A DNA stretch of 64,000 nucleotides from Actinokineospora fastidiosa (lineage in GTDB: Bacteria > Actinomycetota > Actinomycetes > Mycobacteriales > Pseudonocardiaceae): NCBI RefSeq assembly GCF_014648415.1, contig NZ_BMRB01000002.1:393260-457259 (forward strand). Direction: 5' to 3'. Under the pieces are notes generated by a model that ran no database searches, was not told the origin of the DNA, and saw only the letters and a program-made list of their open reading frames with translations. The position numbers and the translations under genes are program-made. Positions 34,663 through 43,145 of the stretch are shown piece by piece. Positions within the stretch are counted from its first letter, which is position 1. Every line of letters begins with the position of its first letter.

Positions 34663-35553
34663 ATGGAACCAGGAGGGGAACGGACCTTCCACCACGTGCT
34701 GCGCGCGGCCGTGCAGCGTAGCGGACTGGGGCTGGACCGCATCCGGTATCGGCTGGAGCAGCAGGGCCACCGGCTGAGCGTGGCCACCCTCAGCCTGTGG
34801 CAGACCGGGCAGCGCAGGCCGGAGCGCCGCGAGTCGCTGGCCGCGCTGACCGCCCTCGAGGAGATCCTGGCCGTGCCGAGCGGGTCGCTGACCTCGGTCC
34901 TGGGACCGCCCCGGTCCCGGGGGCCCGGTCCGAACGGGCAGCGCCGGGTGCCGGTGGAGGCCATGTGGCCCGCCGACCCCCAGGTCCCCGCCCTGCTGGG
35001 CGACGTCGACGCCGAGGACGAGTTCCTCGTGCGGCTGAGCCACCACGACCTCGTGACGCTCGGCCCCGACGGGAGCGAGCGGTCGCTGCGGGTGCGCCTG
35101 GTGCTGAAGGCCACGCGGTCCGGCGTGTCCCGGCTGCCGATCGCGTTCGCCTCCGATCACCCGGACGCGCCGCGCCCGGTGGTCCGGCCGCTGCGGCACT
35201 GCTCGGTGCGGTCGGCGGAGTACGTGCCGGAGCGGGGATACCTGGTCGCCTCAGTGGAGTTCGACCGCGTGCTGGCGCGGGGCGAGGTGATCATGGTGGA
35301 GTACGTGGTGGAGCACGCGCCCGCGCCCGCGCGGTCGGTGCGCAGCGAGCGGAAGCTGCGGTTCCCCGTGCACGAGTACTTCGCCGAGGTCAGCTTCCAC
35401 CCGGACGCGGTGCCCGCGCGGTGCGGGTGGACGTTCTACGGCGACGGGACGACCACGCGCGGGGGCGAACTCCCCATCGACAGCACGCACTGCGTCCACT
35501 TCGCCGCCTCCAACGCCAAACCGGGCCGTTACTCGATCCACTGGGAGTGGTGA
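34663..35553 (+). CDS. HTH protein with uncharacterised C-terminal domain (paralogue B)
   Basis: A 296-residue paralogue of the product at 6043-6954. The N-terminal HTH (RLEQQGHRLSVATLSLWQTG, QRRPERRESLAALTALEEIL) is followed by a beta-rich domain with PVVRPLRHCSVRSAEY, KLRFPVHEYFAEVSFHPDAV and a C-terminal HCVHFAASNAKPGRYSIHWEW-like end. It is divergent from glsA with 77 bp between starts, which might make it a regulator of glsA, although paralogue A has different neighbours. No known ligand domain is recognised. Confidence 0.75.
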   Translation: MEPGGERTFHHVLRAAVQRSGLGLDRIRYRLEQQGHRLSVATLSLWQTGQRRPERRESLAALTALEEILAVPSGSLTSVLGPPRSRGPGPNGQRRVPVEAMWPADPQVPALLGDVDAEDEFLVRLSHHDLVTLGPDGSERSLRVRLVLKATRSGVSRLPIAFASDHPDAPRPVVRPLRHCSVRSAEYVPERGYLVASVEFDRVLARGEVIMVEYVVEHAPAPARSVRSERKLRFPVHEYFAEVSFHPDAVPARCGWTFYGDGTTTRGGELPIDSTHCVHFAASNAKPGRYSIHWEW

Positions 35554-35584
35554 GGGGCTGCCCACCGGGACGGACAGCCCCTCA
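35551..35584. terminator. 10-bp stem overlapping the stop codon of paralogue B
   Basis: TGAGGGGCTG (35551-35560) pairs with CAGCCCCTCA (35575-35584). The first three bases are the stop codon. It lies between convergent genes and ends 5 nt before the protease stop at 35590. Confidence 0.65.
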
Positions 35585-35589
35585 CGGGA

Positions 35590-36276
35590 TCAGGCCGCCA
35601 TCCGGCTCTGACCGCTGTGGTAGAGGATCCACTGGCGGTAGGTGGAGACGTTGACGTGCCCGGAGGTCCCCGCCGAGGTGTTGCCGTAGGAGTGCACGCC
35701 GATCAGCCTGCCGTCCTGGAACACCGGGCCGCCGGAGTCGCCGGGGCCGGTGTAGCCGTCGACGGCGGTGGCGTTGATGAAGGTGCTGGAGACGCTGGTG
35801 ACCCGCATGGTCGCGACCTTGAGGTAGCGGGAGTCGCGGGAGGACTGGGTGCGGCCGTAGCCGTAGACCCGCTCCGTGCTCCCGACCCGGGGCTGCACGG
35901 AGGTGAGCGTCGCGTACGTGGTGCTCACCGGGAGGTTCAGCTCGTACAGCATGATGTCGGCCGACGGGTGCGAGATGGCGCGCACCGGCCTGCGGGACTG
36001 CCCCTGGGTCCGGTCGACGTTGCCGATCAGGAAGGTGTTGCCCGAGTTCGCGCAGTGCTTGGCGGTCAGCACATAGCGGGCGTTGATGATCGTGCCGGAG
36101 CAGTTCTGCTGGCCGTTGACCATGATGGCCACCGCCCACGGCCCCTGGGACGCGTACTCGCCGCCGATGATGTACGGCTGCACGTCCCCCGCCGGGGCGG
36201 CGTCGGCGAAACCGACACCGCCGAGACTCGCGGCGATCGCACCGCACAGGGCGATCAGATTCCTTTTGATGCGCAC
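35590..36276 (-). CDS. Secreted trypsin-like S1 protease
   Basis: A 228-residue protein with a signal peptide (NLIALCGAIAASLGGVGFAD), short propeptide and activation site before IIGGEYASQGPWAVAI. Catalytic residues are His in YVLTAKHCAN, Asp in HPSADIMLYEL and Ser in GPGDSGGPVF. Trypsin-like proteins usually have TAAHC; here it is TAKHC. The domain is complete and has no accessory module. GTG 36276 follows GGAGA at 6 nt. Confidence 0.88.
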   Translation of the reverse strand: MRIKRNLIALCGAIAASLGGVGFADAAPAGDVQPYIIGGEYASQGPWAVAIMVNGQQNCSGTIINARYVLTAKHCANSGNTFLIGNVDRTQGQSRRPVRAISHPSADIMLYELNLPVSTTYATLTSVQPRVGSTERVYGYGRTQSSRDSRYLKVATMRVTSVSSTFINATAVDGYTGPGDSGGPVFQDGRLIGVHSYGNTSAGTSGHVNVSTYRQWILYHSGQSRMAA

Positions 36277-36583
36277 GGGAAATCTCCAATACAATGCAGG
36301 GAAGTCGGGAGCTGCGCGCTTTTCGTCGAACCACAACTCCGCAATCAGCCTTTCCAGGCCGCGAATCGCACTGTAGGAGCGGCGACTGACAGAGATCAAG
36401 GCCCGATATCGCCTGCGTGCGCACACACAGGCGCGCGACCAGCGGTTTCGGGAGCAATCTGTCAAGAGTAAACGGCACGCCACTCGGCTCGTTGAACTCC
36501 TGCGCGTTGTTCCGGCTGTCCGGGATCGGTTAGGGTGCCGCAGGAGTGGGCTCGCGGTGCCCCGCTGGAGCAAGGGGCACCCG
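36277..36583. other. 307-bp divergent intergenic region
   Basis: This region separates the minus-strand protease from the plus-strand small membrane protein. It is less GC-rich than its surroundings. A plausible plus-strand promoter is TTGTTC (near 36510) with TAGGGT about 18 nt downstream, ending near 36539. No open frame with coding character is seen. Confidence 0.35.
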
Positions 36584-36823
36584 ATGGACGACTCGCGGTT
36601 CTTCGTCAGCCTCGGCAAGGCGACGCCCGTGCTCGCCGGAATCCTCGCCATCGTCGTGGGGATCCCGCGACCACCCGCCGAGCCGAAGGTGAACGGCCGG
36701 ATGTGGGCCGCCCAGGACGACGAGGGCCACCTCGTGGTCCACACGAACTACGTCTTCGCCTACGCCTTCCTCCCCGCGGCCTGCCGCACGCGCGGAGGGC
36801 ACCGTGGCCCCCCGCTTCAGTGA
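36584..36823 (+). CDS. Small single-span membrane protein (79 aa), unknown
   Basis: ATG at 36584 follows AAGGGG at about 6 nt. The protein begins MDDSRFFVSLGKATP, then has one hydrophobic segment (VLAGILAIVVGIP) and a soluble tail with VNGRMWAAQDDEGHLVVHTN. Nearly all codons end in G or C, arguing for a real gene. It is the nearest upstream gene to the NACHT ATPase, 256 bp away on the same strand. No family is recognised. Confidence 0.55.
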   Translation: MDDSRFFVSLGKATPVLAGILAIVVGIPRPPAEPKVNGRMWAAQDDEGHLVVHTNYVFAYAFLPAACRTRGGHRGPPLQ

Positions 36824-36922
36824 ACGCTCCGCTGTGGACAGTCAGACGAAGTCCCCGGCCGCCTACTTTCGACCCGGCCCAGCCTCTCCCCACCGAGCCC
36901 TGTGTCAGATGATCGCCTTCCA

Positions 36923-36949
36923 CCAGGCCACTGACACGGGGTGGCCTGG
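36923..36949 (+). terminator. 9-bp stem between small membrane protein and NACHT gene
   Basis: CCAGGCCAC (36923-36931) pairs perfectly with GTGGCCTGG (36941-36949). It lies 100 bp after the stop of the small membrane protein and 130 bp before the NACHT GTG, arguing that the latter has its own promoter. Confidence 0.45.
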
Positions 36950-37079
36950 AACGCGGTAACAGCGACGGCGCGGTTTCCTACCGCAGCGTCATCGGCGGCA
37001 ATCGGAGCCACACGGCGTCCCGCCGAGCGGTGATCATGTAAAGTTCCGTCACCGTCTGTGAACGCATGCGAGGAACACC

Positions 37080-39551
37080 GTGTTAAGAGTCCTCCTGGTG
37101 GTTGCTCTGCTGGCGTGCGCGATCACTGCGGGGATCATCTGGGGTCCGGTGGGAGGCGTGCTGCTCGGCGCGGCAGGAGCGGCGGGAACCACGGTGACGC
37201 GTGGGGTGTGGAAGTGGCACCACGAGCGGATCGTCCGCGGGCTCGGTCCTCGGGTCGCCGCGCTCACCACGGGGTTCGACGAGCGGTACCGCCAGTACGT
37301 GCTGGCGACCGCCCGCTACGTGGACGTCAAGGGCTTGGCGACGATGGGTTTCGCGGCGCCCGAACTGGATGACGTCTACGTGCACGTCGGGCTCGGTCCG
37401 CAGTCGCTGCACAAGGCGGCGAGCGCGCTGGTCGGCGGTGAGTACGACAGCCCGTCGAGGCGCGACATCGTGGACTTCCTCGACGGCAAGGAGCCCGCGT
37501 TCCTCGCCGTGGTGGGGCCGCCCGGCAGCGGGAAGACGACGTTGTTGCGCCACACGGCCCGCAGGGCGTGCGACAGCCGGAAGCGCAGGCGGTCGATCCC
37601 GGTACTCGTGGTGCTGCGCGAGCACTGGGAGACGATCAGGAACGGCAGGTCGCTGGCGCATCTGATCACGTCCTCGCTCGGGGCGCTCTCGGCCCACGCG
37701 CCGCCCGGCTGGGCCGACCACCATCTGCTGCAGGGCCACTGCCTGGTCCTGTTCGACGGGATCGACGAGATCGCCAGGGTCGAGGACCGCAAGGCGGTGG
37801 CGAACTGGATCGAGCGGCAGAGCCGGGAGTACCCGAGGAACGACTTCGTGCTGACCTCGCGCCCCCAGGGCTACCGGGAGGCGCAGGTCGACGGGGCCCA
37901 GTTGCTGCAGACCCTCCCCTTCACCGTCGACCAGGTGCGCGCGTTCGTCCACGGCTGGTACCTCGCGGTCGAACGGCTGGAGGCCAGCGACCCGCTCGAC
38001 GCGGTGAAGGCGCGCTCGGCAGCGGCGGCCGCGGACCTGCTGACCCGGCTGGAAAGCGTACCCGCCCTCGTCGAGCTGACGCCCAACCCGCTCCTGCTCA
38101 CCATGATCGCCAACGTGCACCGCTTCCGGGGCGCCCTGCCGGGCAGCCGGGCCGACCTGTACCGCGAGATGTGCGAGGTGGCGCTGTGGCGGCGCAACGA
38201 GGCGAAGGGCCTGCCGCAGCAGCTCTCGGGCAACAAGCGGGAGGTCGTCCTGCGCGCACTCGCCTACCGGATGATGGAGGCCGGGGTGCAGGTGTGGCCG
38301 CGGGACCTGGTGCTGGCCGAGTTCGTGCGGGTGTTGCGCCGGTTCACTACCACCCAGGGCGCGGAGCAGGTGCTGGCGGACATCACGTCCAACGGGCTGC
38401 TCGTGGAACTGGAGGCCGACCAGCTGGCCTTCGCGCACCTGACGTTCCAGGAGTACCTGGCGGCCGCGTACGTGCGTGACGCCCATCTGGTCGACGCGCT
38501 GGCCGAACGGGTCGACGACTCGTGGTGGCGCGAGACGATCCTGCTCTACGCTGCGATGGTCCGCGGCGACGAGATCGTGGCGGCGTGCCTGATGGTGGGC
38601 GGCGCCGACGCCATCAACCTCGCCTTCGAGTGCGCCGACAACGACGCCGACCTCGACCCGGAGCTGCGCAGGCGGCTGAGCACCTGGCTCCGCGCGACCA
38701 TGGACGACCGCATCGCGATGCAGGACCGCCACCAGCGGGCCCAGGTCCTCGTCGTCCGCGACCTGCGCGCGGCCGTGCCGTTGTCGCCGTCGGTGTCGCT
38801 CTGCCTGGAACCGCTGTCCGACGACGTCCTGGCCAACACCCCGGTGACGATCCCGGCAGCGGGCATCTCGTCGGCGACGGCGTCCGCGCTGGCCAAGTGG
38901 GCCGACCTGTGCCACCGCGGCCGGGGCCGGAGCGTGCGGCTGCCGCGTCCCGACGAGGTAGCGAACTCACCGCTCGGCTCGGCGGACACCGGACAGGCGA
39001 TCTGGGTCGAGGACCCGGGCAGCAGGCCGTTCCTCTGGTGGTCCGGCGACCGCCATCCGCACCTGGTGACCGGCGCCGACATCCTCACCCAGGTCGACCA
39101 CGACCTGGACACCCCGCTCTCGACGGCCGCGAGCGAGGCCGCGTGGGAGCTGCGCGCCGCCCTGGCCGTGTCGAACGACGAGTGGAGGTTCGCCCGGCAG
39201 CTGGCCGCCATGCCCGAACTCGCCCAGTGGCGCGCCACCGACGAACCGGCCTTCGTCGCCGACGCGTGGGCCGCCGTGGCCTCCGCCGGAGCGGCGTTCG
39301 CGGGATGGCGCCTGCGCGCGTTCAGCGAGCTGGCCTCCGCCATCACCCCGTTCATCGACCACGACCGGGTGGTCACCGGGGAGACGGCGCGCAGCATCCG
39401 CATCCTCGGCCTGATCCTGGCCCGAGCGGCCGAAGGCGGCCTTCGCAACCAGCTGATCGCCCTGACCTCGGTGATCACCCTGCTCGAACAGCGCGCGGGC
39501 GCCCGCGCGCTGCCCGAATCAGTGCATCTGGCCGTCGAGAAACGGGCTTAG
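37080..39551 (+). CDS. Membrane-anchored NACHT (STAND) NTPase
   Basis: An 823-residue protein. Two hydrophobic segments occupy residues 1-40 (LLVVALLACAITAGIIW, GGVLLGAAGAAG). The NACHT module follows: Walker A VVGPPGSGKTTLL near 143, Walker B LVLFDGIDEIA near 223 with the NACHT-type acidic pair, and LTSRPQGY near 258. The helical region with PNPLLLTMIANVHRFRG and LAFAHLTFQEYLAAAYV fits NACHT winged-helix/superhelical parts. After about residue 590 the C-terminus is unrecognised; VRLPRPDEVAN faintly recalls a degenerate FGE/sulfatase-modifying fold. Bacterial NACHT proteins include antiphage sensors, but no defence neighbours are present. GTG start follows GAGGA. Confidence 0.85.
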   Translation: MLRVLLVVALLACAITAGIIWGPVGGVLLGAAGAAGTTVTRGVWKWHHERIVRGLGPRVAALTTGFDERYRQYVLATARYVDVKGLATMGFAAPELDDVYVHVGLGPQSLHKAASALVGGEYDSPSRRDIVDFLDGKEPAFLAVVGPPGSGKTTLLRHTARRACDSRKRRRSIPVLVVLREHWETIRNGRSLAHLITSSLGALSAHAPPGWADHHLLQGHCLVLFDGIDEIARVEDRKAVANWIERQSREYPRNDFVLTSRPQGYREAQVDGAQLLQTLPFTVDQVRAFVHGWYLAVERLEASDPLDAVKARSAAAAADLLTRLESVPALVELTPNPLLLTMIANVHRFRGALPGSRADLYREMCEVALWRRNEAKGLPQQLSGNKREVVLRALAYRMMEAGVQVWPRDLVLAEFVRVLRRFTTTQGAEQVLADITSNGLLVELEADQLAFAHLTFQEYLAAAYVRDAHLVDALAERVDDSWWRETILLYAAMVRGDEIVAACLMVGGADAINLAFECADNDADLDPELRRRLSTWLRATMDDRIAMQDRHQRAQVLVVRDLRAAVPLSPSVSLCLEPLSDDVLANTPVTIPAAGISSATASALAKWADLCHRGRGRSVRLPRPDEVANSPLGSADTGQAIWVEDPGSRPFLWWSGDRHPHLVTGADILTQVDHDLDTPLSTAASEAAWELRAALAVSNDEWRFARQLAAMPELAQWRATDEPAFVADAWAAVASAGAAFAGWRLRAFSELASAITPFIDHDRVVTGETARSIRILGLILARAAEGGLRNQLIALTSVITLLEQRAGARALPESVHLAVEKRA

Positions 39552-39568
39552 CCCGCCCGTGGCCGACG

Positions 39569-40564
39569 TCAGGTGACGTCGAGGACCAGTTTGCCGACGT
39601 TCTCCCCGCGGAACAGCATGTTGAGCGTGGCGGGGAAGTCGTCGACCGTGCCCTTGACGACGTGTTCCTTGAGGACGATGCGGCCCTCGGCGATCCAGGC
39701 GGCGAGTTCGGCTGCGGCCTCGGGGTAGCGCTTGACGTAGTCGAAGACGATGAAGCCCTCCATGCGGCCGCGGCGGACCAGCAGGCTCAGGTAGTTCGAC
39801 GGGCCGGGGACGGGTTCGTCGGCGTTGTACTGGCTGATGGCGCCGCAGATGACCACGCGCCCGTGCATGGCCAGGTTGGCCAGGGCCGCGTCGAGGATGT
39901 CGCCGCCCACGTTGTCGAAGTACACGTCGACGCCGTCCGGGGCGGCGGCGCGGATCGCCTTGCGGACGTCGTCGGCGCGGTAGTCGATCCCGACGTCGAA
40001 GCCCAGTTCGTCGGTGAGCAGGGCGGTCTTCTCCGGGCCGCCCGCGATGCCGATCACCCGGCAGCCCTTGACCTTGGCGATCTGCCCGACGACGCTGCCG
40101 ACCGCGCCCGCGGCCCCGGAGACCACGACGGTCTCCCCCTCCTTGAGCGCGCCCACCTCCAGCAGTCCGAAGTAGGCGGTCATGCCGGGCATCCCGAGCG
40201 CGCCGAGGTAGGTGGGCAGCGGCTTGTCGACCTTCAGCGCGCCCCGCCCGTCGCTGACGACGTGCTCCTGCACGCCGAACGTCCCCACGACGAAGTCGCC
40301 GACGGCGTAGTCCGGGTGCTTGGACTCGGTGACCTCGACCAGCGTCCCTGCCCGCATCACCTCATCGATGCCCACCGGCGGCAGATACGACGGCCGATCG
40401 TCCAACCACCCGCGCATGGCCGGGTCAAGGGAGATCAACAGCGTGCGCCCGGCGAACTGCCCGTCCCCCGGCGCGCCCGCGTCCACGGTCACATGCGCCC
40501 AGTCCCCAGGCTTGACCTCCCCGCGCGGACGAGCGGCGAGGCGGATCTGACGGTTGTTACCCAT
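39569..40564 (-). CDS. Zinc-independent MDR NADP-dependent oxidoreductase
   Basis: A 331-residue medium-chain reductase with the nucleotide-binding motif VVVSGAAGAVGSVVGQIAKV and LGMPGMTAYFGLLEVG, typical of the leukotriene-B4/curcumin reductase (PTGR/CurA-like) branch. YNADEPVPGPSNYLSLLVRR also fits this branch. These enzymes reduce the double bond of alpha,beta-unsaturated carbonyls with NADPH. It faces the NACHT gene tail to tail with 17 bp between stops. Confidence 0.9.
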   Translation of the reverse strand: MGNNRQIRLAARPRGEVKPGDWAHVTVDAGAPGDGQFAGRTLLISLDPAMRGWLDDRPSYLPPVGIDEVMRAGTLVEVTESKHPDYAVGDFVVGTFGVQEHVVSDGRGALKVDKPLPTYLGALGMPGMTAYFGLLEVGALKEGETVVVSGAAGAVGSVVGQIAKVKGCRVIGIAGGPEKTALLTDELGFDVGIDYRADDVRKAIRAAAPDGVDVYFDNVGGDILDAALANLAMHGRVVICGAISQYNADEPVPGPSNYLSLLVRRGRMEGFIVFDYVKRYPEAAAELAAWIAEGRIVLKEHVVKGTVDDFPATLNMLFRGENVGKLVLDVT

Positions 40565-40588
40565 GAGTACACCCTAGCCCCGGACCCC

Positions 40589-40624
40589 GGGGTGACCCCA
40601 CCCGCAACGCGGTGGGGTCACCCC
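40589..40624 (-). terminator. 14-bp perfect stem after EF-G paralogue
   Basis: GGGGTGACCCCACC (40589-40602) pairs perfectly with GGTGGGGTCACCCC (40611-40624) across an 8-nt loop. It starts 7 nt after the EF-G-like stop on the minus strand and 25 nt before the reductase start, separating the two transcripts. Confidence 0.78.
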
Positions 40625-40631
40625 TCTGGGG

Positions 40632-42671
40632 CTATCCGCCGACCGGGACGTAACCCGACGGCCGGGCGGTGAACGTGCCCCGCCCCTGCGTCCGACCGCG
40701 CAGCACGGTCGCGTAGCCGAACAGCTCGGCCAGCGGCACGACCGCGGTGACGGTCGCGGCGCCGGACCGCACGGCCGAGTCGGCGACCCGGCCGCGGCGC
40801 GCCGCGAGATCGCCGAGGACGCCGCCCACGGCCTCGGCCGGGGCCGTCACGACGACCTCGACCACCGGCTCCAGGAGCCGCATCCGGCTGACCCGCAGCG
40901 CCTCCCGCAGCCCGAACCGGCCCGCGGCGCGGAACGCCGTCTCGGAGGAGTCCCGGACGTGGGTGGCGCCGTCGGTCAGGGTGACCCGCACGCCGGTCAC
41001 CGGGTGACCGCCGAGCGGCCCTTCGGTCAGGGCGTCGCGGCACCCGGCCTCCACCGCGCGGACGTACTCGCGCGGCACCCGGCCGCCGACCACCGTCGAC
41101 CGGAACTCGAACGCCCCGTCCGCCAGCGGCTCGACGTCCAGGACGACGTGGGCGAACTGGCCCGCGCCGCCGTCCTGCTTGACGTGCCGGTACACCAGTC
41201 CCGTCACGCCGTGGACGACGGTCTCCCGGTAGGCCACCTCCGGTCGGCCGACGGAGATCTCCAGTCCGCGCTCCCGGCGGATCTTCTCCACCGCCACCTC
41301 CAGGTGCAGTTCACCGAGACCGGACAGCACCGTCTGCCCGGTCTCGGCGTCGGTGCGGACCGACAGCGACGGGTCCTCGTCGACCAGCCGCGCCAGCGCC
41401 GAGGCCAGCCGCTCGGTGTCGGCGGCCCGCCGGGCCTCGACGGCCACCGAGACCACCGGTTCGGCGACGACCGGCGGCTCCAGGAGCAGCGGGGCGTCGG
41501 GCGCGCACAGGGTGGCGCCGACCCGCGCCGCCTTCGGCCCCGACACCGCGACGATGTCCCCGGCCACCGCCTGGTCCACTTCGGAATGCCGGTCCGCCCG
41601 CACCCGCAGGATCCGGGCGATCCGCTCCGTCCGGCCCGCGCCCGCGTCGCGCACCTGCGTGCCCTTCCGCAGCGTCCCCGAGTAGACCCGCAGGAACGTC
41701 AGCCTGCCGGTGGCGGTCGCGATCACCTTGAACACCAGCGCGGCGAAGGGCGCCGCCGGGTCGGCCCGCCGCTCGCGCGTCTCGCCGTCGTGCGTGCCGC
41801 GCACGGGCGGCACGTCCTCCGGCGAGGGCAGGTAGGCCACGGCGGCGTCGAGCAGCGGCTCGATCCCCCGGTCCCGGTAAGCGGACCCGCACAGCACGAC
41901 CAGTCCTTCCCCGGTGTGGGTCAGGTCGCGCAGCGCGGCGGCCAGCGTCTGCGCGGACACCGTCCCGTCCGCGCAGAACTCCTCCAGCGCCAGCGGATGC
42001 AGTTCCGCGACCGCCTCCGTCAGCCGCCGCCTCCGCCGCCGGGCCTCGTCCAGCAGGCCTTCCGGCACCGGCCGGTCCTCGACCGCGCCGTCCATCCAGA
42101 CAAGAGCCCGCATGCGGAGCAGGTCGACCACGCCGACGAACCCGTCCTCCCGCCCGATCGGCAGGTGGACGACGAGCGGCGCCGGGTGCAGGCGCAGCCG
42201 GATCGACTCGACCGCCGCGTCCAGGTCGGCGCCCGCCCGGTCCAGCTTGTTGACGAACGCGATGCGCGGCACGCCGTGCCGGTCGGCCTGCCGCCAGACC
42301 GACTCGCTCTGCGGCTCGACGCCCGCGACGGCGTCGAACACCGCGATCGCGCCGTCGAGGACCCGCAGCGACCGCTCCACCTCGTCGGCGAAGTCGACGT
42401 GGCCGGGCGTGTCGATGAGGTTGATCCGGTGCGCGGCCCACTCGCAGCTCACGGCGGCGGCGAAGATGGTGATGCCGCGGTCGCGTTCCTGCGGGTCGAA
42501 GTCGGTGACTGTGGTGCCGTCATGGACCTCACCGCGTTTGTGGGTGGTCCCGGTGGCATAGAGGATCCGTTCGGTGATGGTCGTCTTGCCCGCGTCGACG
42601 TGGGCGAGGATGCCCAGGTTGCGGACACGGTCCAGAGCGGTGACGTGGGTTCGGTCCAGGTCGGTGCGCAC
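40632..42671 (-). CDS. EF-G paralogue / ribosomal-protection-type GTPase
   Basis: A 679-residue translational GTPase with G1 [10 protein letters not shown]3 [20 protein letters not shown] and G4 [11 protein letters not shown]. The domain order is that of EF-G (G, II, III, IV, V), with domain IV starting around [11 protein letters not shown] and the C-terminus [18 protein letters not shown]. Key positions differ from housekeeping EF-G ([19 protein letters not shown] in switch I), and no ribosomal protein genes are nearby, so it is a secondary EF-G or a TetM/OtrA-like protection protein. GTG 42671 follows GAAGGG at 10 nt. Its leader contains two inverted repeats. Confidence 0.85.
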   Translation of the reverse strand: MRTDLDRTHVTALDRVRNLGILAHVDAGKTTITERILYATGTTHKRGEVHDGTTVTDFDPQERDRGITIFAAAVSCEWAAHRINLIDTPGHVDFADEVERSLRVLDGAIAVFDAVAGVEPQSESVWRQADRHGVPRIAFVNKLDRAGADLDAAVESIRLRLHPAPLVVHLPIGREDGFVGVVDLLRMRALVWMDGAVEDRPVPEGLLDEARRRRRRLTEAVAELHPLALEEFCADGTVSAQTLAAALRDLTHTGEGLVVLCGSAYRDRGIEPLLDAAVAYLPSPEDVPPVRGTHDGETRERRADPAAPFAALVFKVIATATGRLTFLRVYSGTLRKGTQVRDAGAGRTERIARILRVRADRHSEVDQAVAGDIVAVSGPKAARVGATLCAPDAPLLLEPPVVAEPVVSVAVEARRAADTERLASALARLVDEDPSLSVRTDAETGQTVLSGLGELHLEVAVEKIRRERGLEISVGRPEVAYRETVVHGVTGLVYRHVKQDGGAGQFAHVVLDVEPLADGAFEFRSTVVGGRVPREYVRAVEAGCRDALTEGPLGGHPVTGVRVTLTDGATHVRDSSETAFRAAGRFGLREALRVSRMRLLEPVVEVVVTAPAEAVGGVLGDLAARRGRVADSAVRSGAATVTAVVPLAELFGYATVLRGRTQGRGTFTARPSGYVPVGG

Positions 42672-43068
42672 GGCGGCGGGACCCTTCGGGTAGTCCGGAT
42701 CGGGGAAGCGCGGTTCCCGCGACGAACACCGCCGGGCGCCGGGATCCGGCCAGGGGTCAGGTGTTCGTCAGCACGTCCGGTGCGGGCCGCGCGGCCCGCA
42801 CCGGGAACCCGGAGACACGAGGATCACCTCGTACCGCGACGAGGGGACGACAAGCGCGCTGCGATGACGCACGGCCCGCTCCCCCCACTCGTCGGGCGCG
42901 CCGCGAACCCGGCGCGCGAAGTCGTGCGGAGACTAGCGATCAGCGCCCCCCGCCGTAAACCGGGATTCCGGCCGCCGGCATCCGGGTGATCGCGTGGGGT
43001 CGTGGTTGACGGTGACGGAGGCACGGATCGACACTGGGATTTCCCCTTGGAGAGGTAGGGATCGGATA
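42672..43068. other. 397-bp structured intergenic region
   Basis: This holds the leader of the EF-G paralogue (minus) and the promoter of the small peptide gene (plus). It contains a 28-nt perfect palindrome at 42777-42804, whose half is CCGGTGCGGGCCGC, and a spaced inverted repeat GACGAACACC (42721-42730) with GGTGTTCGTC (42760-42769). On the minus strand these could form alternative hairpins in the EF-G-like leader. No further gene is recognised. Confidence 0.55.
43006..43035 (+). promoter_or_regulatory. Promoter of the peptide-P450 locus
   Basis: TTGACG (-35, 43006-43011) and GACACT (-10, 43030-43035) are spaced by 18 nt, a good match to actinomycete vegetative promoters. Transcription would start near 43042, leaving a leader of about 27 nt containing the AGGG element before the ATG at 43069. 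Confidence 0.5.
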
Positions 43069-43134
43069 ATGCGACTCCTTCGGCGAATCCTGCGTCGTTC
43101 CCGTTCCGGCTACTACGCCTACCCCGCCGTCTGA
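43069..43134 (+). CDS. Candidate RiPP precursor peptide (21 aa) for adjacent P450
   Basis: ATG at 43069 with AGGG 8 nt upstream encodes a basic N-terminal half, MRLLRRILRRSRSG, followed by a tyrosine-rich C-terminus, YYAYPAV, then TGA. Short Arg/Lys-rich leaders with aromatic C-terminal cores next to a P450 are the layout of biarylitide and atropopeptide RiPPs, in which the P450 cross-links Tyr/Trp/His side chains. Tyr15, Tyr16 and Tyr18 are the likely targets. The stop is 11 nt before the P450 GTG, and a promoter is well placed upstream. A longer in-frame GTG at 43012 exists but would precede the predicted transcription start. No homologous precursor can be checked here. Confidence 0.55.
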   Translation: MRLLRRILRRSRSGYYAYPAV

Positions 43135-43145
43135 TTCCGTGCCCG

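Noticed and set aside
36535-36912. 125-codon plus-strand frame overlapping the small membrane protein gene
   Set aside because: The alternative frame at 36584-36823 has a membrane segment, better codon use and a ribosome binding site.
39569-40564. MDR oxidoreductase as an effector partner of NACHT
   Set aside because: It is convergent with the NACHT gene and belongs to a common stand-alone metabolic family.
37080-42671. Complete defence island around the NACHT gene
   Set aside because: Neighbours are an MDR reductase and an EF-G paralogue; no nuclease, toxin, methylase or other known defence gene is present.
43012-43134. Longer 40-residue version of the P450-associated peptide starting at GTG 43012
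   Set aside because: The predicted promoter (43006-43035) overlaps it, so the transcript would begin after this start; ATG 43069 has a better-placed ribosome binding site.
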